Of a stretch of DNA of 64,000 bases, positions 26,180-35,098 are shown piece after piece; positions within the stretch are counted from its first letter, which is position 1; each line of letters starts with the position of its first letter. Made by a program: the position numbers and the translations under genes. This DNA comes from an uncultured Cellulomonas sp. (lineage in GTDB: Bacteria; Actinomycetota; Actinomycetes; Actinomycetales; Cellulomonadaceae), in assembly GCF_947494015.1 (NCBI RefSeq), contig NZ_CANLTL010000002.1, positions 124,001 to 188,000 of the forward strand. The letters are read 5' to 3'. The notes beneath the pieces are model-generated. The model was not told where the DNA came from. It saw only the letters and a list, made by a program, of their open reading frames with translations, and searched no databases.

Positions 26180-27931
26180 GTGCACGTCGTCGCGACCGCG
26201 GGGCACGTCGACCACGGCAAGTCGTCCCTGGTGCGCGCCCTGACCGGGACCGATCCGGACCGCCTGGAGGAGGAGCGGCGGCGCGGCCTGTCGATCCAGC
26301 TCGGCTACGCCTGGACGTCCCTGCCCGGTGCCGGTGATCTCGCCTTCGTCGACGTGCCCGGTCACGAGCGGTTCATCACCACCATGCTGGCCGGCGTCGG
26401 ACCGGTGCCGGCTGTGCTGTTCGTGGTCGCGGCCGACGACCCGTGGATGCCGCAGGCCGCCGAGCACCTGGCCGCCCTCGACGCCCTGCGGGTCGAGCAC
26501 GCCGTCGTGGCGGTCACGCGCAGCGACCTCACCGACCCCGGCCCGGCCGCCGCCCGGGCGGCGGCCGAGCTGGCCGGCACGTCGCTGCGGGGCGCCCCCG
26601 TCGTGCCGGTGAGCAGCCGCACCGGCGACGGGCTGCCCGCACTGCGCAGCCGGCTGGTCGAGCTGGTCACCGCGGTCCCGGCGGCCGATCCGCACGCCGG
26701 CGTGCGGCTGTGGGTCGACCGCCGCTTCACGGTCAGCGGCGCGGGCACGGTCGTCACCGGGACGCTGCCGGCCGGGACCGTCGCCGTGGGTGACCGGCTC
26801 AGCACCGGGACGGGGACGGTCCGGGTCCGGGGCGTCCAGACGCTGGGCCGGACGGTCGAGTCGGTGTCCGGGGTCGCCCGGGTGGCGCTCAACGTCTCCG
26901 GCGACGTCACCGATCTCGACCGCACCAGCAACCTGACCACGCCCGGTGCGCACCGCTGGACCCAGGTCGTGGACGTCCGGCTCACCGGCGGGTCGGACGG
27001 GGTGCCGCTGCGGCCGATGCTGCACGTCGGCGCCATGTCGCTCCCGACGCGGTGCCGGCCCCTGGCCCGGGACCTGGTGCGCCTGACCCTGCAGCGTCCG
27101 CTGCCCCTGCACGTGGGTGACCGGGCGCTGCTGCGCGACCCCGGCAGCCGGCAGGTGTGGGGCGTGCAGGTCCTGGACCCGCTGCCGCCGCCGCTGCGCC
27201 GGCGCGGGGCGGCCCTCGAGCGGGCCCGCGTGCTCGAGACCGTGACCGGCCCCGACGTCCTCTCGGAGGTGCGGCGGCGCGCGGTGGTGGACCTGGACAC
27301 CCTGCGCCAGATCGGGGTCCCCGACCTCCCGGCGCCGGCGTCCCTCGTCCGGGCCGGACGCTGGGTGATGAGCGCGGACCGGGCGGAGCAGGCCGCCCAC
27401 CAGGTGCGCGAGGCCCTCACCGAGCACGACCGCGCGCACCCGCTGGACCGCGGTCTGCCGCTCACGGTGCTCGCCGACCGGGTCGGCCTGCCGTCGCCCG
27501 ACCTCGTCGCCGCCGTGGTCCGCGCGCCGCTGCGGGTCGAGGGCGGCCGGGTGACGGCCGTCGACGGACTCCCGGCGGGGCTCGAGCGCGCGCTGGCGAC
27601 GCTGGCCGGCGACCTCGCCGAGCACCCGTTCCAGGCACCCACCGCCGACCGGCTCGGTGACCTGGGGCTCGACGCGGCGGGGGTCGCCGCGGCGGCGAGG
27701 GCCGGACGGCTGCTCCGGCTGGCGCCGGGCATCGTGCTGATGCCCGACGCCGACCGGCGTGCGGTGGACGAGCTCGCGCAGCTCCCGCAGCCGTTCACCG
27801 CCAGCGAGGCGCGGTCGCGCCTGGCGACCAGCCGCCGCGTCGTGCTGCCCCTGCTGGAGCACCTGGACCGCGCCCGGCTCACCCGGCGGCTGCCGGACGA
27901 CCGACGGATGGTCGTGCCGCCGCCGACGTAG
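26180..27931 (+). CDS. selB: Selenocysteine-specific elongation factor
   Basis: A 583-residue GTPase that brings Sec-tRNA-Sec to the ribosome at UGA-SECIS sites. The G1 loop AGHVDHGKSS starts at residue 7, switch II is DVPGHERF, and the guanine-specificity motif is altered to TRSD from NKxD. EF-Tu-like domains 2 and 3 follow. Domain 4 (about residues 370-583) has the winged-helix repeats that bind SECIS, ending LPLLEHLDRARLTRRLPDDR. GTG 26180 is chosen because the P-loop must lie at the N-terminus; the upstream open frame is antisense noise. It is co-transcribed with selA. Confidence 0.95.
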   Translation: MHVVATAGHVDHGKSSLVRALTGTDPDRLEEERRRGLSIQLGYAWTSLPGAGDLAFVDVPGHERFITTMLAGVGPVPAVLFVVAADDPWMPQAAEHLAALDALRVEHAVVAVTRSDLTDPGPAAARAAAELAGTSLRGAPVVPVSSRTGDGLPALRSRLVELVTAVPAADPHAGVRLWVDRRFTVSGAGTVVTGTLPAGTVAVGDRLSTGTGTVRVRGVQTLGRTVESVSGVARVALNVSGDVTDLDRTSNLTTPGAHRWTQVVDVRLTGGSDGVPLRPMLHVGAMSLPTRCRPLARDLVRLTLQRPLPLHVGDRALLRDPGSRQVWGVQVLDPLPPPLRRRGAALERARVLETVTGPDVLSEVRRRAVVDLDTLRQIGVPDLPAPASLVRAGRWVMSADRAEQAAHQVREALTEHDRAHPLDRGLPLTVLADRVGLPSPDLVAAVVRAPLRVEGGRVTAVDGLPAGLERALATLAGDLAEHPFQAPTADRLGDLGLDAAGVAAAARAGRLLRLAPGIVLMPDADRRAVDELAQLPQPFTASEARSRLATSRRVVLPLLEHLDRARLTRRLPDDRRMVVPPPT

Positions 27932-27947
27932 CGGGCGAGCGCCCGCT
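27930..27947 (+). terminator. Short hairpin overlapping selB stop
   Basis: Perfect 7-base arms (27930-27936 and 27941-27947) with loop GAGC begin inside the selB TAG codon. There is no clear T-run; plausible as the end of the selC-selA-selB transcript. Confidence 0.4.
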
Positions 27948-28114
27948 GTCCCGATGGCAGGGGCCGGCGGCGGGCTTCGGCCGGAGGCTCGTTCCCATGC
28001 CGTCGGTTCGCGGTCGCCGCCAGGGACAGGGGTGCCGTCGCACACCGTGTCCGATCCTGCGAGGGCACCGAGCTGCGGACACACCGTCGCCTGGGCGGGC
28101 ACCGGCGCGGCTGC

Positions 28115-29419
28115 TCAGCGGGTCGCCTCGGTGTGGGCTCGCGCCGGCCTGGGCATGGCCACGGTCGGCAGCGGGGCCCCGGCGCGTGACCGCTGGTTCG
28201 CGAGTCGGACCAGCGTCGGGTGAGGAATCGCGGCGGGCAGCGGACCGGGTCGTCCGACGACGTACCCCTGGACGGCGTCGGCACCCATGGCGGCCCAGGC
28301 CTGCAGATCCGCCATCTCCTCGATGCCCTCGACCACGAGCCTGGCCCCGGACCGGCGGGCGAAGTCGAGGATCGACTGCCCCATCGCCATCAGCGTGCGG
28401 TTCGTCGCGACACCCTGGGCCAGGCTTGCGTCCAGCTTGATGACGTCCGGGCACAGCTGGACGATGTGACGCACGCTGGACACACCGGCACCGGCGTCGT
28501 CCACTGCCAGCAGGACGCCGAGGCGGCGCAGGTCGCCGATGCTCTCCAGGAGCGCCGCGTAGTCGTCCACCGCGTCGTGCTCGGTGAGCTCGATCGTCAG
28601 CGGCCGGTCCGTGTGCTTCTGGACCAGGTCACGCAGCGCCGGGTGGATCAGCGTGGTCGGTGACGCGTTGACCGACAGCGGGACACCCTCGAGGCTTCCG
28701 CTCGCCTCCAGGGCGGACTCGATGGCCGCGACCTCCAGCTCGACCCGCAAGCCGGCGCACCGGGCGGCGGCGAACCAGGCGTCGGGTGGGCGTCGGGGCA
28801 CCGTGTCGAAGCGCGTCAGGGCTTCCACCGCCACCAGGCGGCCGTCGTTGAACGAGTAGATCGGCTGGAACACGGGGTGGAACTCCCGCCGCTCGAGCAC
28901 GCCCGCGACCAGGGGCACCAGGGCGATCTCGGCCGCACGTGACCCGGTCGGGAAGAGCACGCTGCTCATCGCCCCGGTGACCTCCTGGCCGATGCGCCGC
29001 TCGCGCGAGGCCAGCGCCGCGCTGACGACGAGGCCCACGCACAGGAACATGGCACCGCGCAGGCTCCACCCCGCGACACTCTGGGCAGCGCCGGTGGCCG
29101 AGTCGATCGGCATGAGGGGTCCGCACAGGATCGCCGCGGCGACGGCGGTCGGCACAGCACCGCGGGCACCGAGCATCATCGCGCTCAGCATGATCGGCAG
29201 ATAGAACAGATGGGGCAGAGCGGTCCTGGTGCCCGCGACCGAGACCACCGCCCAGACGATGGCCAGCATCGTGGCCAGGACGACGACCGCCGCGGCGGGC
29301 GAGAGCCGGGCTGCAGCGTGGGACCGCCGATCCACGACCGCCGCCAGGCCCTGCATCACCGCCGTCACCGGAGCGGCGCGGGCAGCGAATGCACGGTGGT
29401 CGGGGACATGCCTGGCCAT
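28115..29419 (-). CDS. Membrane-bound EAL-domain cyclic-di-GMP phosphodiesterase
   Basis: A 434-residue protein. Residues 40-145 contain about four hydrophobic helices (a MASE-like sensor), then an EAL domain from about 175 to 410. The motif VEALTRFD supplies the metal-binding Glu, with NASPTTL, ELTEHD, KLDASL and VVEGIEE following the family order. The loop usually reading DDFGTGYSS is DDAGAGVSS; both Asp residues remain, but the change could weaken activity. GGAGG precedes ATG 29419. It stands alone between selB (convergent) and a 359-base gap. It probably lowers c-di-GMP; there is no GGDEF partner domain. Confidence 0.87.
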   Translation of the reverse strand: MARHVPDHRAFAARAAPVTAVMQGLAAVVDRRSHAAARLSPAAAVVVLATMLAIVWAVVSVAGTRTALPHLFYLPIMLSAMMLGARGAVPTAVAAAILCGPLMPIDSATGAAQSVAGWSLRGAMFLCVGLVVSAALASRERRIGQEVTGAMSSVLFPTGSRAAEIALVPLVAGVLERREFHPVFQPIYSFNDGRLVAVEALTRFDTVPRRPPDAWFAAARCAGLRVELEVAAIESALEASGSLEGVPLSVNASPTTLIHPALRDLVQKHTDRPLTIELTEHDAVDDYAALLESIGDLRRLGVLLAVDDAGAGVSSVRHIVQLCPDVIKLDASLAQGVATNRTLMAMGQSILDFARRSGARLVVEGIEEMADLQAWAAMGADAVQGYVVGRPGPLPAAIPHPTLVRLANQRSRAGAPLPTVAMPRPARAHTEATR

Positions 29420-29778
29420 TCGAGCCCTCCGGACGATCTCATCGCGAGGCCCGGTCGGCCTCGTCGCTCACCATCGGCACGGAGCCCGCGAATGTGAACG
29501 CTCGCCCTCGACGGTGGCGACAGCATGAGGCCAGCCCGGTTCCCGCTCAACCCCCGTCCCACCGTCGCGCGCCCGGATGCGGGCGCCCACCTCGAACCCG
29601 TGCGCACGTCCACACAGGCCCACGGGCACGCGGCAGCCGCCTGTGAGCCACCTCACTCGTTCGAGCGGTGGACGGCCCGATGGTGCGGTATGACTGCATC
29701 GCCGTGACCTCCGGTCGGTCGAGCAGCGGCTCGGTCACGGCACAGTCGTCCCGCTGCCGCTGACTGCCGGGGGGCACC
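29420..29778. other. Divergent promoter region, EAL gene and LuxR gene (359 bp)
   Basis: No coding frame is supported. It contains the motif at 29493-29507 described separately. Both flanking genes start within it and run outward. Confidence 0.55.
29493..29507 (+). promoter_or_regulatory. Recurrent operator-like motif TGTGAACGCTCGCCC
   Basis: Matches TGTGAACGTTCGCCC (47962-47976) at 14 of 15 bases and the minus-strand site at 56957-56943 at 13 of 15. It lies 74 bases upstream of the EAL gene start. A shared regulator is inferred from sequence alone. Confidence 0.45.
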
Positions 29779-30861
29779 ATGCGCTCGTACGGAGCCGACG
29801 AGCTCCTGCTGGCCGAGACCGCGGCCGCCACGACGACCTCCGACCGCGCGCAGGCGCTGCTCGAGGTGCTGCGCCGGACGGTCCCGTTCGACGCAGCCTT
29901 CCTGGCCATCGCCGACCCCCTGGCCGAGGGGTACCGCTCGCTGGTCACCGTCGACCTGGACGCCCCGGCGGTGGAGTTCCTGTCCGGCCCGCAGATCGCC
30001 CATGACATCGAGGTGACCGGCACCGACCGCAAGCGTCCGCCGTTGGGCCCGTCGGACCTTCCATACCCCGCCGAGGAGCTCCCGACCTGGGCCGAGTGCC
30101 TGATCCCGTCCGGCATCCACGAAGGTCTCGGCCTCGCCCTGTTCGCCCCCGGCGGGCGGCACGTGGGCCACCTGGCCGTGCTGTCCGGCAGTCGCCGGCC
30201 GCCGTCGCCGGAGACCCGGCGCCGACTCGCGCGGCTCGCTCCGGTGTTCGCGCACGGGATCGATCCCATGCGTTCCCTGCTCGCCGGCGCACGCCTCGTC
30301 CGTGGCGCCACAGCCGGCGCAGTTCTTCGCGCGGGCGGCGGCTGCGAGGCACTGCCCGGCCTGCGGACGGATGGGCTGCTGGCCCCGGGCTCGCCCGTCC
30401 TGGCCGCCGCACGGGACCGGATCGGCGGCGGGCAGGTCTACTGCACCTTCGTCTGGCCGCTGGGCGGCGCCCACGCCCCCGACGGGCACGTGCGCGTGAC
30501 CGTCCTGGCCGCGCCCGAGGACGCGCCGCCCGACCTGACAGCCGTGGCCCTGCTCTCACCGGCGGCCGACCTGCGCGGGCTCACCCCACGAGAGCTGGAG
30601 GTGCTGGGCCTCCTGACCGAGGGGTGCTCGAACCAGCAGATCGCCCACCGGCTGGTCGTCGCCCCGCGAACTGTGGCCGCCCATGTCGAGCACGTGCTGG
30701 TGAAGCTGGGCACACCGACCCGGACACTCGCCGCGGTCCGCGCCGAGCGGGACGGCCTCTACGTCCCCGCGCCGCCCTGCCCGCGGGCGCATCACGCCGC
30801 CCCCGATCCCGCGGCCGTGCGGCACGGGGCCGCTCGGCCGCCGGCCACGAAGCCACCCTGA
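29779..30861 (+). CDS. LuxR-family transcriptional regulator with N-terminal sensor domain
   Basis: A 360-residue protein. Residues 1-160 look GAF-like (LLEVLRRTVPFDAAFLAIAD ... HVGHLAVLSGSRR). A middle segment (about 170-265) is shared with the short paralogue at 38800-39339 (VYCTFVWPLGGAHAPDGHVR). The C-terminal LuxR/GerE HTH is LTPRELEVLGLLTEGCSNQQ to HVEHVLVKLG (about 268-320). ATG 29779 follows a G-rich stretch. There is no receiver-domain Asp pattern, so it is not a classical response regulator. The signal and targets are unknown. Confidence 0.85.
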   Translation: MRSYGADELLLAETAAATTTSDRAQALLEVLRRTVPFDAAFLAIADPLAEGYRSLVTVDLDAPAVEFLSGPQIAHDIEVTGTDRKRPPLGPSDLPYPAEELPTWAECLIPSGIHEGLGLALFAPGGRHVGHLAVLSGSRRPPSPETRRRLARLAPVFAHGIDPMRSLLAGARLVRGATAGAVLRAGGGCEALPGLRTDGLLAPGSPVLAAARDRIGGGQVYCTFVWPLGGAHAPDGHVRVTVLAAPEDAPPDLTAVALLSPAADLRGLTPRELEVLGLLTEGCSNQQIAHRLVVAPRTVAAHVEHVLVKLGTPTRTLAAVRAERDGLYVPAPPCPRAHHAAPDPAAVRHGAARPPATKPP

Positions 30862-30967
30862 GCGACGCACGCCGACCACGGACCTCCGCACGTCACGTCC
30901 TCGCGAGACGAGCGGATCGCGCCGTGGTCGAGCCGTACCCCGACGACCTGACCGGCGGCGCCGCTCC

Positions 30968-32002
30968 TCAGCCGTCGCCGAGCACCTGTGCAGGAGGCAG
31001 GAGGTGGTGCTCGGCGAGGTCGTCGAGGAACGCCTGGGACCGCCCGAGGAAGAGCGCGAAACGGCGAAGGTCGGTCTCGTCCACGACGGGCTCCGCGCCG
31101 TCGGCGCCGGCTGCGCGGCGCAGTCGCTCCAGTCGCCTCCGCGCGTCGTCCGGGTCGAGAGACTCGCCAAGCGGCTCCCGGGCGCGCATGAGGAAGCGGG
31201 TCGCGTAGTGAGCCATGACCCGCTCCAGCCGCAGCTGCAGCTCGTCCCCGAGGAGCCGTGCGTGAGGGGTCGACTCCGCGCTGACGCCCCAGCGCGCCGC
31301 CAGGCAGACCACCGTGGCTCCGTGCATCAACGTGTGGAGTGATGCGTCGGGGTCCTTGGCCCGGAAGTAGTACAGGAAGGGGAAGCGCTCGAAGTTCTCG
31401 TCGATGGTCAGCAGGTCGTGCTGGAGGTCCTGGAGGTACGAGGCCCCGCCCAGGACGACCAGCCGCGTGGCCCGAGCGGTGTCGCCCGCTTGCGTCGAGA
31501 CCATCCGTGCGGCGCTGCGGACGTCGGTCGTCAGCGGGTAGATCGACAGGACGTAGGTGATCGCTGCGGTCATGAGACCGAATCCGGCGGCGGCCTCGGC
31601 GACGGTGGCCAACCGCATCGGGTCGGTGGCCCCGACGACGTCGCCGTACCCCACCGTCGTCAGCGACATCCCGCTCAGGTACAGCGCCTCGGCCAGCCCC
31701 CGGTCGCCGTAGGGAACCGCGCTGTCGAACGAGAAGTCACCGAGGTTGGGCAGGTAGACCAGGGCCCAGCCGAGCCACATCAGCGCCGTCCAGACGGCGA
31801 AGACCGCGACGACGGCCAGCATCCCGGCCCCAGCCAGCAGGCCGGGACGTCCGACGGCCCGGGCAAGGGCCCGCGCCGTCGTCCAGACGGCCGCACCGGT
31901 CACGAGCGTCAGCGGGCCACGACGCGTGGGGTGCAGCACGGTGAGCACGGCGTCCCCAGTCACGAGCCCCACCAGCAGCAGACCGACCACCACGGCGAGC
32001 AC
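30968..32002 (-). CDS. Two-pore-helix type potassium channel
   Basis: A 344-residue membrane protein. There are hydrophobic segments at 1-20 and about 58-84, a pore loop with the K+ filter TTVGYGD (about residue 114) and a following segment AEAAAGFGLMTAAITYVLSI. The C-terminal half is a cytoplasmic helical domain of about 200 residues with no RCK nucleotide-binding motif that I recognise. GTG 32002 is preceded by GGAGG. It is 46 bases after the DUF1345 gene in the same direction, so probably co-transcribed. A role in potassium flux or osmotic balance is likely. Confidence 0.85.
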   Translation of the reverse strand: MLAVVVGLLLVGLVTGDAVLTVLHPTRRGPLTLVTGAAVWTTARALARAVGRPGLLAGAGMLAVVAVFAVWTALMWLGWALVYLPNLGDFSFDSAVPYGDRGLAEALYLSGMSLTTVGYGDVVGATDPMRLATVAEAAAGFGLMTAAITYVLSIYPLTTDVRSAARMVSTQAGDTARATRLVVLGGASYLQDLQHDLLTIDENFERFPFLYYFRAKDPDASLHTLMHGATVVCLAARWGVSAESTPHARLLGDELQLRLERVMAHYATRFLMRAREPLGESLDPDDARRRLERLRRAAGADGAEPVVDETDLRRFALFLGRSQAFLDDLAEHHLLPPAQVLGDG

Positions 32003-32048
32003 GACTACCTCCGGGCGTCCGCGACGGGCAGGTCTCGGCAGCCGCGGC

Positions 32049-32783
32049 TCACGACGACTGCCCCAGGTCGGTCACGAGGTTCACGGCCACGGCGATCACC
32101 ACGGTGCCGAAGAGGTAGGACATGAGGGCGTGCCCCAGCCCGACCTTGCGGATCCGCGTGTCCACGAGCGGCGTCTCCGGCACGGCGAAGGACATGCCGA
32201 CGGTGAAGGCGACGTACGCGAAGTCGCTGTAGGCGGGAGGCTGCTCCTGGTGGAAGTCGATGCCACCGTCCCCGCCCGAGTAGTACAGACGCGCGTACTT
32301 GAGGGCGAAGACCGTGTTGACCAGCGCCCACGACAGGATGACCACAAGGACGGCGAGCAGCACGGTGAGCACCCCGACGGCGTCCCTCGTCCCGGAGCGG
32401 ACAAGCCCCTCCACGACGGCGGCCAGGCTCGCCACCGCCGCGCCCAGCACGACCGTGTCCGTGACTCGGGTCCGCCCCTCCTCCTCGGCGAGATGCTTGG
32501 TCCCTCCCGGGTCGCGCGGCCAGCTGATCTGCCAGACCCAGACCAGCAGGGCGCCGGCGGCGACGACCCACCCGAGGAGCACGGCGGTCCCCGGGACGCC
32601 GAGGACCGCGGCCAGGGCTCCGGCGACCAGGCCGCCACCGAGACAGATCAGCAGGCGGCGCCACGACAGGATCGTCGGCCGCGGGTCCGGATCGGCCCCC
32701 GAGCTCCCCCGTGCGTCACTCACCGTGGTGGCTCCCGCCAGGCCGACGGGCGTCCGGCCCGCCTCGGACGTCGCGCCCGGCAC
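32049..32783 (-). CDS. DUF1345 integral membrane protein
   Basis: A 244-residue protein with about five transmembrane helices. The C-terminal half has the family's diagnostic order: LVNTVFALKYARLYYSG, GGIDFHQEQPPAYSDFAYVA, FTVGMSFAVPETPLVDTRIR, then HALMSYLFGTVVIAVAVNLV. The biochemical function of DUF1345 is not established; some members sit beside ion channels, as here. The N-terminal 35 residues are hydrophilic and the exact start is uncertain (ATG 32783 is used). Confidence 0.83.
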   Translation of the reverse strand: MPGATSEAGRTPVGLAGATTVSDARGSSGADPDPRPTILSWRRLLICLGGGLVAGALAAVLGVPGTAVLLGWVVAAGALLVWVWQISWPRDPGGTKHLAEEEGRTRVTDTVVLGAAVASLAAVVEGLVRSGTRDAVGVLTVLLAVLVVILSWALVNTVFALKYARLYYSGGDGGIDFHQEQPPAYSDFAYVAFTVGMSFAVPETPLVDTRIRKVGLGHALMSYLFGTVVIAVAVNLVTDLGQSS

Positions 32784-32858
32784 GGGGCCGGCGCGGGCCC
32801 GGCGCGGGCCGGCCGACCGGCTCCGCGCCGGGCCCCAGGCCCTCCGCCCTGCGGCCCC

Positions 32859-34034
32859 TCACGCGCCCGGCCGGAACACCGCCCGGACGCACCCGTCCTC
32901 CTTCTCCTTGAACATCCGGTAGCCCGTCGGCCCGTCGTCCAGCGGCATGACGTGGGTGGCGAGGTGCTCGGTCCGCACCTCGTCCCGGCTCATGCGCTCG
33001 AGGATCTCCGGGATGAAGCGGTGCCCGTGCTGCTGGGCGCCGCGCAGGGTCAGCGCCTTGTTCATCACGGCGCCGAGCGGGAACTTGTCCACCAGGCCGG
33101 CGAACACCCCCAGGGTGAACACGGTCCCGCCCTTGCGGCACGCGTAGATCGCCTCGCGCACCGCCGGGGTCCGGTCGGTCTGCAGCCGCATCTGCTGCTT
33201 GACCTGGTCGTACAGGTACTGCGGACCCGGGCTGTGCGCCTCCATGCCCACGGCCTCGATGCAGACGTCCGGTCCGCGGCCACCGGTCATCTCCCGCAGC
33301 TCCGCCGGGACGTCGACCTGCTCGTAGTCGAGCGTGTCGGCGCCGATGTGCGTGCGGACCTGCTCGAGCCGGTTGTCGAACCGGTCGATCACGACGACCC
33401 GCTCGGCCCCCATGAGCATCGCGGCGCGGGCCGCCATCTGTCCCACTCCCCCGGCACCCCACACCGCGACGACGTCACCGGGCCGCACCTCCGCCCCGTG
33501 CGCGCCGGTCCAGCCGGTGGGTGCCGCGTCGGAGGCGAACAGGGCCCGCTCGTCGGAGACGCCGTCGGGGATCGCGAACGCCCCCTGGTCGGCATAGGGC
33601 ACCCGGATGTACGGGGCGTGGCTGCCCGCCCACCCGCCGAGTGCGTGGGAGTACCCGTAGCAGCCGCCGATGGCCTGTCCCCACAGCGCCTCGGTGATCC
33701 CCGGGTTGGGGTTGCCGTTGTCGCACAGCGACCACAGCCCCTGCCGGCAGTACCAGCACTGCCCGCAGCTGGTGAAGGACACCACGACCACCCGGTCACC
33801 CACGCGGTGCTTGGTGACGCCACGGCCGACCTCGGCGACCGTTCCCATGAACTCGTGCCCGAGCACGTCGCCCGCGCGCATGGCCGGGATGTAGCCGCCC
33901 ATGAGGTGCAGGTCCGAGCCGCACGTCGCCGTGAGGGTGACCTCGAGGATGATGTCGTGCTCGTTGTGGATCGTGGGCTCCGGGACGTCCTCGACGCCGA
34001 TCTCGTTGACGCCCCGCCAGGTCACCGCCTTCAT
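32859..34034 (-). CDS. Zinc-dependent alcohol dehydrogenase (MDR family)
   Basis: A 391-residue medium-chain dehydrogenase. Catalytic zinc ligands lie in TCGSDLHLMGGY and GHEFMG, the structural zinc cysteines in SCGQCWYCRQGLWSLC, and the nucleotide site is WGAGGVGQMAARAA followed by an acidic end to the strand (VVIDRFDN, suggesting NAD). It belongs to the group annotated as threonine or formaldehyde dehydrogenase-like. It is close to the 37041-38216 enzyme (shared GRGPD.CI.AVGMEA and GLVDKFP segments), so the two are paralogues. The ATG overlaps the preceding small gene's stop by ATGA. Confidence 0.9.
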   Translation of the reverse strand: MKAVTWRGVNEIGVEDVPEPTIHNEHDIILEVTLTATCGSDLHLMGGYIPAMRAGDVLGHEFMGTVAEVGRGVTKHRVGDRVVVVSFTSCGQCWYCRQGLWSLCDNGNPNPGITEALWGQAIGGCYGYSHALGGWAGSHAPYIRVPYADQGAFAIPDGVSDERALFASDAAPTGWTGAHGAEVRPGDVVAVWGAGGVGQMAARAAMLMGAERVVVIDRFDNRLEQVRTHIGADTLDYEQVDVPAELREMTGGRGPDVCIEAVGMEAHSPGPQYLYDQVKQQMRLQTDRTPAVREAIYACRKGGTVFTLGVFAGLVDKFPLGAVMNKALTLRGAQQHGHRFIPEILERMSRDEVRTEHLATHVMPLDDGPTGYRMFKEKEDGCVRAVFRPGA

Positions 34035-34525
34035 CGCACACCTGCCTTGGGTGCCACCTTGGTCCAGGCTTCCAGCAGCGCACCGCCGGGCGTCGCCGTC
34101 CGCCTGCCGTGCGGCACCGGGTCCACCGCCAGCACCTCCCCGACCTCGATCAGCTGCTTGGCCCGGCGCAGCGCGGACCGCAGGTCGGCCTGCGGATCCT
34201 GGCCGCTGAGGCGACCGACGACGGTGCCCGTCGACGGCTGGTCGCGCAGCCGGGCGGCCAGCTCGGTGCCCTTGCCACCGGGGGCCGGGCGGACCCGGGT
34301 CTCGATCCGGTCGCCGAACGCCGCCAGGGGCTCGGGGAGCCGGGCGCTGTCGACCTCGGACGGCTCGACGAACAGGGTCACCGCGAGCCACCCGGACGCC
34401 GACGTGCCCGTGCCTGCCGGCCCGCCACCGGACGGATCGACGGCCGACCGCGCCAGGCGGACGGCTCCCACGGCTCCGATGGCGACGACGGCCCCGACGG
34501 CGACCTTCCCGGCCGCGGCGCTCAT
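34031..34525 (-). CDS. Small SRPBCC-like protein with N-terminal membrane helix
   Basis: A 164-residue protein with an N-terminal hydrophobic segment (AVGAVVAIGAVGAVRLA) and a soluble domain. Its C-terminal part (DLRSALRRAKQLIEVGEVLA) aligns with [20 protein letters not shown] of the SRPBCC protein at 36505, suggesting a divergent, membrane-attached relative. ATG 34525 overlaps the DJ-1 stop and its own stop overlaps the dehydrogenase start, so three genes are coupled. The function is unknown. An open frame extends upstream, but the overlap logic favours this start. Confidence 0.65.
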   Translation of the reverse strand: MSAAAGKVAVGAVVAIGAVGAVRLARSAVDPSGGGPAGTGTSASGWLAVTLFVEPSEVDSARLPEPLAAFGDRIETRVRPAPGGKGTELAARLRDQPSTGTVVGRLSGQDPQADLRSALRRAKQLIEVGEVLAVDPVPHGRRTATPGGALLEAWTKVAPKAGVR

Positions 34526-35097
34526 GCCGTGCCTCCCGTGCCAGGGGACTGCGGCGCCCGGGCGAACTCCTGCACGATGCGCTCGCAGAAGGCGGGGAGG
34601 TCGTCCGGTGACCGGCTCGTGGTGATGTTGCCGTCGGTGACGACCTCCTCGTCCACCACCTCGGCGCCGGCGTTGCGCAGGTCGGTGCGCACGCTCGGCC
34701 AGGAGGTCAGGCGCCGTCCGCGTGCGACGTCGGCCTCGACGAAGTTCCACGGGCCGTGGCAGATCGAGGCGACCGGCTTGCCCGACCGGACGAAGTCCCG
34801 GACGAACTGCACCGCGGCGGGCTCCATCCGCAGCTTGTCCGGGTTCACCGTCCCGCCCGGCAGGAGGAGCGCGTCGTAGTCGTCGAGTGACGCGCCGCTG
34901 ACCAGCTCGTCCACGCCGAACACGCCCGCGTCCTCCAGGTCGTTGTTGCGGGCCTGGATCTCCCCGGGGCTGATGGAGAGGACGACCGTGCGCGCACCGG
35001 CGTCGTCCAGCGCCTTGCGCGGCTCTTCCAGCTCGACCCGCTCCACCCCGTCGGCCGCCAGGATGGCGACCCTGCGTCCCTCCAGCGTCCCGGCCAT
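34522..35097 (-). CDS. DJ-1/PfpI-family protein
   Basis: A 191-residue protein with the DJ-1/PfpI flavodoxin-like fold. It begins RRVAILAADGVERVELEEPR (acidic residue of the active site) and has LDDYDALLLPGG and the nucleophile elbow VASICHGPWNF (Cys-His). Members act as deglycase/glyoxalase-like or chaperone/protease-like stress proteins. One base separates it from the preceding dehydrogenase stop. Together with zinc dehydrogenases it suggests detoxification of reactive aldehydes, which is inference. Confidence 0.9.
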   Translation of the reverse strand: MAGTLEGRRVAILAADGVERVELEEPRKALDDAGARTVVLSISPGEIQARNNDLEDAGVFGVDELVSGASLDDYDALLLPGGTVNPDKLRMEPAAVQFVRDFVRSGKPVASICHGPWNFVEADVARGRRLTSWPSVRTDLRNAGAEVVDEEVVTDGNITTSRSPDDLPAFCERIVQEFARAPQSPGTGGTA

Positions 35098-35098
35098 G

